Made by a program: the position numbers and the translations under genes. The notes beneath the pieces were generated by a model. The model saw only the letters and a program-made list of their open reading frames with translations, did not search any database and was not told the origin of the DNA. From Lanius collurio (taxonomy: Eukaryota; Chordata; Aves; Passeriformes; Laniidae), in contig JACBWW010000039.1 of the NCBI GenBank assembly GCA_020086605.1, positions 4,845,798 to 4,909,797 of the forward strand: 64,000 nucleotides of DNA, given 5' to 3'. Positions 52,356 through 61,990 of the stretch are shown here, piece by piece. The stretch's first letter is position 1, and the number at the start of each line of letters is the position of its first letter.

Positions 52356-55300
52356 CTCCCTTGGCAGGAAAATCAGCTGAGAGCAGCCTTTGCCTTGCTC
52401 TGGTTTAGGGCTTGTCTAGCTAAGAAACCCACCGCTGTTTAAAAGCCACTGACCTGCTCTGGTGCTCCTTAATCTGTACCACAAGCTGGGTCTGGACCCT
52501 TCTGCAGTTATTCAACCAACTGCACATTGCTCTCCAGGATTTCAGGTTCAGATACTTTCAGGAATCACTTGCTAGCTTGTTGGGTTTTGGGTTTTTTCCC
52601 AAATTAGGAAAGTAGAGACTACCATCCATCCCTGGCAGCACCTTGTCTCTCTGGGACAGGCAGCACATGTGGTTCCCTCACCCTCTGAAATGTTTAAATG
52701 AGGGTGCTGAGATGAACCTGCCCACCTTTGTACCAGGCTGTCAGCCCAAGCAACTGCAGAACTCTTCTTGTGTGCAGTACTTGCATTTAGGCACTCACTC
52801 CACACAGGTGCCTCTCACTTCCAGAGATAAAAGACCACGGCAGATCCAGACCCCAGTTTTTGATGGTTGCATCCTGAGCTGAACTCGGTGATCCTTGCTA
52901 AACATGACTTTATAAATGCCTCATCCTGCAGGTTGGCTTTTTTCTGCTCTTCTCATGTTTTTCTTTCTCTGTCTCTAGCCAGAAATGATTTACATGTTTG
53001 TTTACTCTGAGCTACATTCATCTGAGTCATTCAGCAACCCTCTACCCACAATCATATTACAGCAAATTTGGAACTGGAGTCTCAGGGAGTGAATATTATG
53101 CTGTTGTCAAGATGAGAGTGGGGGGCCATATTCTGCCACTGGGTTTCAGGAAGAACTGACTTGCTAGAAACATGTCAAAATCCAACAGCCTCATAATGCC
53201 CTGTGTTCTGCATTTCTTTGTAAAGAAGGAGAAAATCCAGGCAAATAAATTACTCTATATTTACACCAGTTACAGTGTAACAATTAGTAAGATTTGACTC
53301 ATTTTGTACAAATTATACTACTGTACTTGTAGGAATAATCTATTTTGTTTCAAACTAAATTTAGCCACCCTTGAGTGCTCTCCCATCTGTTGTAGGGAAA
53401 AAAATTATTTGCACATAGCTATTGTGAATTTTCTTCTCCAAGGTATGTTTTCAAGAACTACATCTCTCAAAAAACAATGTAATCATATTATTAGCAAGAC
53501 TCATAGCTCAGCTGACAGTACCTTGTCTATTAAATCCACAACATGAAAAGACCTCAGAATTGACATTCTAAGGATTTTTTTAAGGTTGCCTGAAATAAAT
53601 CTTTGCAGAAAGCAGTCTGATCAAAGAATTTTGAGCTTTGCATTACCTTTAACGCAATTCTAGAAGCTATTCAGAGATTGTACCAAAGCAGAAAGAGGTT
53701 ATGGAAAGTAACAACACCTTTTAAAAAATATATTACAAAACCAATGAGATTTCAATACACTACAGTGAAAGCGACACACATTAAAACAGAAATCATTCTC
53801 TCAGAAGCCCAGTAATAAAAATAAAGAATTCTGTTAATGTTCTATGCACTCACAAGCTCAAGTCCTTTTCCATCTAGTTTCTCTTCACTGCTTTACAAGA
53901 AAAAAAAAAAAAAGAAGACCAAAAACCAACACCTCGATCTTTTTCTTTACTTTTAACGCTAGAAATGTACTCTGTAGCTGTATCTGAGGCAGAGTTCTTG
54001 CCTGGGAAGACTTGCACCTAGCTGATAGTGTACTGGTCCCTGCAGTACCTGAGAATAAAGGTACAAGCAGGTGGAACAGCAAAGCTCCACCACAGAGAGC
54101 AGGGCTCACAGCCCCGGGCTCACAGCGGGCCGGGGGGTGTCATGGTCAGGGGAAGCACCTTCATGTCTTCATCCACCACTTCCATCCTGGTGACTCTGGG
54201 GCTGAAGCATTTCTTCAGCTGACAGTTACTGCCAGGTTACATGCAGGGAGCGAACACTCGTGGACTGAACAGAGTGACACATCTGATAACACCCAAACAG
54301 GGAATGCTTTTCTGCCTTTTCTAGAGAAACAACACTCCATTTCTTTACGAGGGAGTATTAGTCAAAACCCCAGTTCCTTTAGTCTGCTTTGGAGCTCCCT
54401 GAACAGGCATTTGGCTTCAGTTCCAATAAACTGCCTAAAGATACCACTTCAACTTCTGAAAAGCATTTTTAAAGCAGCAATACAGTAATTTGTATTTACA
54501 CAGTACCTGCCTGGCTGAAAAGTGTTTTCAAGGGCTTCTGAGCAGCTTCACGGAGCCCTGGGAAGCAGTGACACAGGATATGCCATAATTAAGGAGAATG
54601 CAATCAACACCGAAGATGACTGAGAGCCTTGCCCAGGATCAGGCAGGATGTCTTCAGAACAGAAAAACCCTTCTCAGCTCTCCCGTGGGGACAGGCACAC
54701 ACACACAGAGGCATTGTGACCAAAAAGACAATCCTTTTCCCAAAAATCTTTCCTTGCAGCTTTGATCCAGGTGGGTCCCTTCCTACTCGGGATATTCTGT
54801 GCTCCTTGATCACCTCTTGCATTCTGCACAGGGCACTGCATTACATAAGCTTGGCTTGCTTGTACAGAGATGCACCGGGCACAAAACTTAGGGTTTACAT
54901 CTGACCGGCAGAAAGATCAAATATTTTTTACAATACAGTGGAAAAGTTAAGAAGAAGTGATCAAACAGACTGGGAGTTCAAAGTGATGCTGCTTGAGAAT
55001 GCAAGACTTGGTACGTGACTGTTCAACCATGTTACCTTAGAGCATGGAGAATTTAATGGGAGACTTGCACATTACCATATTCATAACCATGACTAACAAA
55101 TCTGTTGTCAGTGCCACCAAAAATATCACACAAGCAGAATGTTTTTATACCAAAGAGACCACTGAAGTCACGGCTCCATAGTAAACAAATGAACTTACAA
55201 AGAGTCTTGAAAATCAGTCCTTTTTTCTTTTTTTTTTTTTCCCTGCGGAATTTGATACACTATAAACTGCGAGATGCCTGGTAGTTCAAAAGGGGTCGAT

Positions 55301-55589
55301 AAAAGAAGCATTTTTCTTCTGCAAGCATCACAGCAGAGAACACCCCTCCGGTATCACTGTCACCTTTCCCACGCTGAGGGCACGTGGATCACCCAGACGA
55401 CTCATAGCCAGGTCAAGGGCTGTCCGAATGAGTACCAGATTAAATCGGCATTTAACCTGCTCTGAGAGGGTGCAGGTGGTGCGAAGGGTGCGCGCTGTCG
55501 TTTAGGGCAAGGGCAGCCAAAATCCAGCATCGTCCCTCGGGATGCGAGTCCCGACGCTGCCGGCAACTCCCGTGGGGGAGGGCGGCCCC

Positions 55590-55725
55590 GCATCCCGTCC
55601 AGTCCCGCATCCCGCCCGGCTCCGCATCCCTCCCGGCAGCGCATCCCGCCCGGCTCCGCATCCCGCCCGGCTCCGCATCCCTCCCGGCTCCGCATCCCGC
55701 CCGGCTCCGCATCCCGCCCGGCCCC
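55590..55725. repeat. GC-rich minisatellite, eight 17-bp units
   Basis: Eight consecutive 17-base units of the form GCATCCCGCCCGGCTCC occupy the stretch without interruption. Variants are in unit 1 (CGTCCAGTCCC), units 3 and 6 (CCTCCCGG), the end of unit 3 (GGCAGC) and unit 8 (GGCCCC). Seventeen is not a multiple of three, so the apparent Gly/Arg/Met-rich frames crossing it are not evidence of coding. It sits at the edge of the CpG island, in the presumed start of TRPC5 intron 1. Confidence 0.93.
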
Positions 55726-55910
55726 GCCGCTGGCAACTTCAGCGGGAGCAGCGCTCCACGCCGGGGCAGGCGGGTGCCGGTGGCTCCGGGGGATGCGGAG
55801 CGGCCCCGACCACCCGCTCCTGGAGCTCGAGGGCTCGGGGCTCCAAGTTCCGAGAGTGACCGCGGGGCTCCTGGCCCCGTCCCCCCGCCCGGTGCCCCGT
55901 CCCCGCTCAC

Positions 55911-56069
55911 CTCCGCGCCGCTCCGTCAGGCGGTACCCGCCGGGGTGCCCGCGGGCCCGGGGTTCATCCGCGATCCGCCGGGCGCCCAGCGCCGCGGGGC
56001 TCGGCCGCCCCCATTCCGCCCCCGCTGCCCGGCCGGTCCCTACGGCGCTGCCCGCTCTTTGACCGTGCA
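55911..56069 (-). other. Candidate non-coding first exon of TRPC5 (5' end in the gap)
   Basis: Within the CpG island the minus strand reads CGGAG|GTGAGC, a strong splice donor with GT at 55910-55909. An exon ending at 55911 would splice to the acceptor at 28731 and supply the 5' UTR. The transcription start is not visible: it may be in the roughly 100 bases below the GC boxes or inside the gap that begins at 56070. There is no transcript evidence here, so both the exon and its link to TRPC5 are inferred from position, orientation and the splice signal. Confidence 0.45.
56006..56024 (-). promoter_or_regulatory. Pair of GC boxes in the CpG island
   Basis: Two CCGCCCCC motifs on the plus strand (GGGGGCGG on the minus strand) lie about 11 bases apart, around 56006-56013 and 56017-56023. 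They are typical Sp1-family sites and sit roughly 100 bases upstream of the candidate donor. Such motifs are common by chance in GC-rich DNA. Confidence 0.4.
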
Positions 56070-56429
56070 NNNNNNNNNNNNNNNNNNNNNNNNNNNNNNN
56101 NNNNNNNNNNNNNNNNNNNNNNNNNNNNNNNNNNNNNNNNNNNNNNNNNNNNNNNNNNNNNNNNNNNNNNNNNNNNNNNNNNNNNNNNNNNNNNNNNNNN
56201 NNNNNNNNNNNNNNNNNNNNNNNNNNNNNNNNNNNNNNNNNNNNNNNNNNNNNNNNNNNNNNNNNNNNNNNNNNNNNNNNNNNNNNNNNNNNNNNNNNNN
56301 NNNNNNNNNNNNNNNNNNNNNNNNNNNNNNNNNNNNNNNNNNNNNNNNNNNNNNNNNNNNNNNNNNNNNNNNNNNNNNNNNNNNNNNNNNNNNNNNNNNN
56401 NNNNNNNNNNNNNNNNNNNNNNNNNNNNN
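56070..56429. other. Assembly gap of 360 unknown bases
   Basis: All bases are N. It separates the CpG island from the CA-rich minisatellite and probably hides the core promoter or first exon start of the gene on the minus strand. Confidence 0.99.
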
Positions 56430-57010
56430 CACAGTATCGGAAGACACACACACACACCCCGCACAGACACACACCCCTCACACAGACACACACCCCGCAC
56501 ACACACACCCCGCACACACACACCCCGCACAGACACACACCTCGCACAGACACACACCCCACACACACAGACACACACCCCTCACAGACACACACCCCGC
56601 ACACACACACACACCCCACACAGAGACACACACCCTGCACACGGACACACACCCTGCGCACACACACCCCGCACAGACACACACCCCGCACACAGACACA
56701 CACCCCGCACACCGAGACACACACCCCACACAGACAGACACACACCCCGCACATCAAGACACGCACCCCACACACAGACACACACACCCTGCACACACAG
56801 ACACACACACCCTGCACACACACACACACCCCACACACAGAGACACTCCACACACATACACACCCCACGCACCCCAAGACACCCACCCCACACACACATA
56901 CACCCCCCCAATACACACCCCACTCAAGTGTGGGTACAGCCACACCTCACACACTCACCCACGTCCTTCCTCCATTCACACACACACACAGGGGTACAGC
57001 CACCCCTCAC
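56430..57010. repeat. CA-rich compound minisatellite
   Basis: The stretch is built of units of about 16-20 bases of the form ACACACACCCCGCACAGAC, with many length and base variants, decaying toward 57000 into CTCACACACTCACCCAC and a repeated GGGTACAGCCAC motif (around 56932 and 56992). It emerges directly from the 360-base gap. Long cysteine/valine or histidine/threonine frames through it are artefacts of the repeat. Confidence 0.92.
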
Positions 57011-57021
57011 ACACGCCCCCA

Positions 57022-57565
57022 CACTGGTTTGGGCTGGGATGGAGGTAATTCTCTCTGGGGCAGGGCCGTGTTGGGTTCGCTGTGAGGATGGTGTTGCTCA
57101 CCGTGTTGTAGCATTGCTGAGCAGGGCTCAGCCCAAGGCTGTTCAGTGTCCCACGCTCTCACAGCGAGCCAGTGCACAGGGAGCCAGGGCAGAGCACGGC
57201 CAGCACAGCCACCCTGAACTGGCCAAAGGGATGCCACAGTGTCCTGCCCAGTATGGGAACTGGGGGAGCTGGCCAAGGTCACTGATCACTGCTGGGGGAC
57301 GGGCTGCACAACTGTCAGCAAGTGCACAGTGACTGTGTGTGCATCACTTCCCTTTCTTGGAGTTTATTCCTGTCTCTCTTCTGTATCTCTCTTTTCATTA
57401 CAGCTGGATGATGATGGTGATAACGATAATATTTTGTTTTATTTCAATTATTAAGCTGGTTTAATGTAAACCCACAGGTTTTGCCTTCTTTCCAGTCCTC
57501 CATCCCATCCCACTTGTGGAGTGTGTATAAGTGAATGTCTGCTGGGCTGGGCTTAACTCCTGACA
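57022..57565 (+). mobile_element. Solo LTR, avian ERVL-like, different subfamily
   Basis: The stretch opens TGGTTTGGGCTGGGATGGAG, includes GAACTGGCCAAAGGGATGCC and GTGTGTGCATCACTTCCCTT, and closes with an ACCCACAGGTTTTGCCTTCT block, TCCATCCCATCCCACT and GGGCTTAACTCCTGACA. This is the block order of a second common bird ERVL-like LTR subfamily, more diverged than the copy at 3025. The 5' end abuts the CA-rich minisatellite and is blurred. It is a solo LTR without viral genes. Confidence 0.78.
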
Positions 57566-60048
57566 CCCATGAACCTACACCCACACACACCCCCACAGTT
57601 CCCTCACAGCCTGGCCTGGTCCCCCACCAGCCTGGTCCTGCTGCAGGGAGGTCAAACCAGAGTGTCCAGGAGCCATCAGCACCTCCCAGCACAGCACCAG
57701 GGGACACCTCGTCCAGGGAGCAGCTCTCAACCTGAACTCTCCAGCCATCTCAAGGCTTTGAGTCCGTATCTTCTCCTCATTTCACAGTCACTTTGTCTCA
57801 TGGATGTCAAAGTCCTTTAGACAACTGGTCAAGGCTCCTAACTCCTTTAAAGATGGACTGAATCCAGGGAATGAATCCAGGTGAATCCAGCTTTCACCTT
57901 TCCCCTGGCCAGGATTGCTTGCCAATGGCCAGCCAAAGGAACTTTTCCTCCTTTCCCTTCCCACTGACCCCGCTGGGATATACAGGGGTTCACTTCTCCC
58001 CTCTCTGCACCTCAAGCTGAATGCAGGACTTCCCTTCAGCCAGAAGAGAGGAACTGACCTTTGAAAGGAGCTAACCAGGAGAGAGGTCACACCGAGCCTG
58101 CCTCCACTGTGCCATTCCCACAGCCAGACCCATGATGGGCACAGCCATGTGGGAGTCCTGTCCCCTGAGCTTCTGCCATGGACACAACATCACAGCATTA
58201 AATTCTTTTTCCTTTGTAAGCACCATAACTGTTACCATAAACCTTTCTTACGCTTCATGCTCCGAGTCTTGGCACTCAAGAGGAGCCTGTAGTTGGCCTT
58301 ATAGACACATCAAACCGTGTCCTGCCCTTTTAATGATCAAAATCATTGCCAAACTCCCCTAAATTTTGCTGTGATATTTTTAAAGCACGAATAGCACGAG
58401 CTCACACTCTGAATTTGCTGTACCTCACTCATTCTCCCCTTGAGGAAAGAGTTCACTTTCTCCAGCCTGTGCATAGGGACCACTTTGTGTGTGACAGAGA
58501 TGCAGCCACCTATGAGGAGAAGTGCAAACACAGCTTTAATGGGGCACAAAAATATAACACAGACAACACTGGGCTCCACAGCCCAACGTTCCAGAGCCTG
58601 CCAGCAGCTCTGCCAGGAATGCACCACCTAAATCAGTCACAGTATCAGGACAAACTCTTCTTCCCCTGCAAACAGCACTGGAGTCCACTCAATATTTTAT
58701 TGTGCAAATGTTGAGCTGCCCTCCCTGTCCTCTGAGGTTCTGAGCAGTGCTGAGTAAATAATTCACAGAAAATCATTTATTCAAAACTTCTGCCTGTGTT
58801 TTGTGTCAGTCCAAGAACACAAAATTATGTTCTTCCCGTTCAGGTTCAGCCAACCTGTGTTTTAGGGTTTGGGTTTGAGTTCCAAGGGCTGGGACCCATG
58901 AGGGGCTGCTGCAGGGGTTTCACTGTGCTCCCTCTACCTGTACGTGCTGAGTGGGTGCAGTTGGCTTTGTAAATGACATCCATTTGTCCCTGTTCCAGTG
59001 GGATGAGCTGAATTTACTGCCAGGGAACAGCCTTGAGTCCAAGGAGAGTCCATTGAGCAGCCAAGATTAGGTTCAGATTACAGACAGAAAATAGTTCTAG
59101 TGAGACAAAAAATTAAAGCTGAAGCCTCTGGTTACTGTGTGGAGACAACATTGGAGGGGGTTTCTGCAGCCTTCCCTTCTGTGCCATCAGTGTCCTCTCC
59201 TCTGTTCTCTGCAGGGATCCTGGCCCTGGGTCCTGCCCAAGCAGAGACTCTTACAAAGTGTCCACAGTCTGGAAGAGCAAAAGGTTGATTTCTGCCCATG
59301 TAAAAGGGTGCCCCACCATCCCAGGGGGTGGCAGGAAAAGCTGATGCCACCCTGTTAGCAGAGGAACAGGGCAAAGCTGCAACAGGGAAGCTTCACTCAA
59401 AAAGCAATGAAAAAGACCCCCCAAAATCCCACAAATGCAGGTGATTAAAAAGCAGTGTCATTTTTGAGACACCACACCAACCCAAAGCCCATTTTAAAAG
59501 GCTATATATGTCTGTCCCATTTGGGAATTCATCCCTCTGGAGCCACCTGGACTCAATTAACCATCAAGGACCAGATTTCCATGTGCACCAAGCTCTGGCA
59601 GTGTGTGGTGGCACTGGTGTCAATCAGAATCAGGCCCAGCAGGGCACTGACAACCCATTTTGAGTCCCAAAAGCTGTCTGGTGCCAGTAATCTCAAGAAC
59701 AGTAACAAGTAAAATGGGCATGAGTATTTATTTCTCATTTCTTTACCAGAAAGTGGACAGTTGCTGAGCCCTAAAAATGGAAAGGGGAGCAGTTATCCTT
59801 AGAAATTTATCCTCTGAAAAAGTCCCTTTTATCTTGCTGAAAAAAGTGTGTTTTCCTTCACTGTGCAGAAAGGCAGATTTTGCATATTTTAATTAGATCA
59901 GTTGAAAACTCAGGAAAAAGAGAAAAAAGAGAACCTGCTTTGCTGTCAAGCTCCTTAGTGAAGGAAAGTTCTGAAATTTCAGGAACTTGGAGGGAACATT
60001 AAATGTCCATGGCTAAAAATAACCCATCCCTTAAAAAAATGCCACAGA

Positions 60049-60049
60049 T

Positions 60050-60105
<56 letters not shown>

Positions 60106-60111
60106 TTTTCT
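60049..60111. repeat. (CTTT)n microsatellite
   Basis: About fourteen uninterrupted CTTT units are followed by a short T-rich tail. It is in presumed intergenic sequence. Perfect units suggest that it is likely to vary in length between individuals. Confidence 0.95.
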
Positions 60112-60630
60112 CATCACTGCCTTAGATGACTTCAGGTCATCAGAACATGGAAATTAAAGTAGGAAACCGGAAATCTTTTTCTTTTCAACTTTCTGGCTCT
60201 TTTCAGAATCTTTTTGCTGCTAACTGGGCAGTGGGTAATCCCTGCAGGGCTGCCATTCCACTTGGATTTGCAAGAAGTGGTGCAGCTTGATGAAATACAG
60301 CTTGACAAGATGTTTGGAGCTCCAGCTGGTGGTGCAGACATGAGCAGGAGATTTCTACCCCTCCTCTTCAGCAGTTTTAATTTTTCTCTGGATCACCTTT
60401 ATTAGCATTATTTTAGATTCTATCTGTTTTGCTCCACTGAACACACACGGAGCAAACACCCCAGGCTCTGCTGGTGGCACAAGGGACAGCTCGGCCCACG
60501 ACAGAGCCTTGATTCACGTCAGGGGAAGATCAGGCTCCAGGACTTACACCTGCTGCTCCCACTAAACTGTAGAGGAAAATTAGTTTAATTCCTGATGTCA
60601 CAATGCTCCTTCCATCCTGCAATGGATGGA

Positions 60631-61030
60631 ACAGAGCCACAGAACCAGCAAGGTTGGAGAAAATCTCTGGGATTGTGGAGTCCAACCATTAAACCAGCAC
60701 CATGTTCACCACTAATTAGTGCCACATCCACACACCTTCTGAAGTCTTCCAGGGACGGTGATTCCAGCACTCCCCTGGGCAGCTCCAGTGCTTGACAACC
60801 CTTCTGGTGAAGGAATTTTTCCTGATATACAAACCAAACCTTTCCCGGTGCAGCTTGAGGCTGTTCCCTCTTGTCCTGTCGCTCGTTCAGTGGAAGCAGA
60901 ACCCGACCCCTTCTGGCTGCCCCCTCCTGTCAGGGATTTGTGCAGAGCCACAGGGGCACCCCTGAGCCCTTTGCCAGCTCCCTCAGCTGCTCCTGGTGCT
61001 CCAAGGAGTTGGTTTCCGAGTCCTTTTCCC
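60631..61030 (-). mobile_element. CR1 LINE fragment
   Basis: The plus strand contains reversed CR1 3'-region blocks in order: CAAGGTTGGAGAAAATCTCT, GTGGAGTCCAACC, GTGCCACATCCACACACCTT, TCCAGGGACGGTGATTCCAG, AAGGAATTTTTCCTGATATA, CAGCTTGAGGCTGTTCCCTC, TTGTCCTGTCGCTCGTTCAG and CAGCTCCCTCAGCTGCTCCT. It is the longest CR1 copy in the window, about 400 bp. Part of the element between about 60890 and 60965 is diverged or shortened. Confidence 0.88.
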
Positions 61031-61757
61031 CTTTTGCTAGTGGAGCACTCCCATCCCTGCCTCCCTCCTGCAGACGGGCACCCCCCAGGGCTGTTCGGCT
61101 GCCCACACCAATCCACCGAGTGTTTCCTGGCAGGGCTGACACCGAGCTTGCACCATCTCACAAGTGCTGGCTCCTGCCCGAGCCAGGAGGGGTGACCTCG
61201 AGCAGCGGTCACACAGCTCCTTAGTAATGATGCTCCCTGCTCATCAGTGCCATTTGGTCCTCCTGGGAGTGTGCCCCTCTCGCTCTGTGCACACACGGAG
61301 GGTGAGGGACCTGCTGAGCCCTCCCTGTGCCCGTGGTCCCTGCGTGCAGCCCTGCAGGACACACCGATCCTGGCACGGATGCCCACACCCGGGGTGAGTC
61401 CTCAGAAACATCCCAGCGATTCCCCCCTCCAGACACACCCGTGGGGGTGGGAATTGTCAGAAAGGAAGCAAAGACCTTGACCTGGCAATAAATCTCCAGG
61501 GAAGAGCGTGGTGTAATGGCACACAGTGCCAGGGAACTGCAGAGGGCTTGGCAGCCAGGAGCACTCAGGCATGTGAGAATATTTGTATGAGACTAAAGGA
61601 GTTTAATTCATATCTTCCCACAGTTCACCTCTAATTTTAGCCTTTAGGATGAATACCTTTGAAGTGTCGCCTTTATGCTCTCTTGCCCTGGATATCTGTC
61701 TTCCAACCTGGTCTTTTCCTTAGTATGCAATTATTAATTCTTTTTTAAAGAGAGTGT

Positions 61758-61990
61758 TGGGTATTAGAAAGAAATTCTTTAACTGTGAGGGTGTGCAGGC
61801 CCTGGCACAGGGTGCCCAGAGAAGCTGTGGCTACCCCTGGATCCCTGGCAGTGCCCCAGGCCAGGTTGGATGGGGCTTGGAGCACCCTGGGATAGTGGAA
61901 AGCGTCCCTGCCCATGGGGACAGGGGGTGGAATGGGATGAGCTTTAAGGTCCCTTCCAACCCAAACCATTCCATGATTCTGTGATTCTAT
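61758..61990 (+). mobile_element. CR1 LINE fragment (3' end)
   Basis: The stretch reads AGAAAGAAATTCTTTAACTG, then CAGGTTGGATGGGGCTTGGA in two overlapping blocks, TAAGGTCCCTTCCAACCCAA and the terminal tail CATGATTCTGTGATTCTAT. This is the CR1 3' end in plus orientation with its octamer repeats intact. It faces the copy at 60631 in opposite orientation, about 730 bases away. Confidence 0.92.

Larger units (their letters stand above)
28731..55910 (-). other. Presumed TRPC5 intron 1
   Basis: This stretch runs from the acceptor of the first coding exon to the candidate donor in the CpG island. It contains a truncated LTR copy (33664-34150), a CR1 fragment (39564-39742), a 25-bp repeat (44811-44870), a 108-bp tandem duplication (46008-46218), several T or A runs (near 44068-44085, 47438-47452, 55222-55240) and a 17-bp minisatellite (55590-55725). 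No coding exon is recognisable. A lone strong donor on the minus strand at 52158-52157 is listed separately. The intron assignment depends on the exon 1 inference. Confidence 0.55.
55480..56069 (-). promoter_or_regulatory. CpG island, candidate TRPC5 promoter
   Basis: The base composition changes sharply from AT-rich, CpG-poor flanks to a very GC-rich stretch with dense CpG, starting near 55480 and running into a 360-base gap. It is the only large CpG island in the window and lies about 27 kb upstream of the TRPC5 start codon in gene orientation. CCGCCCCC boxes (Sp1-type on the minus strand) occur at about 56006-56024. Bird promoters of this kind are often unassembled because of high GC, which fits the gap. 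That it serves TRPC5 is inference; a divergent plus-strand promoter cannot be excluded. Confidence 0.6.

Noticed and set aside
55402..57048. Very long open frames on both strands across the CpG island and CA repeat
   Set aside because: They run through 360 Ns, a 17-bp repeat and a CA-rich repeat, all of which avoid stop codons artificially.
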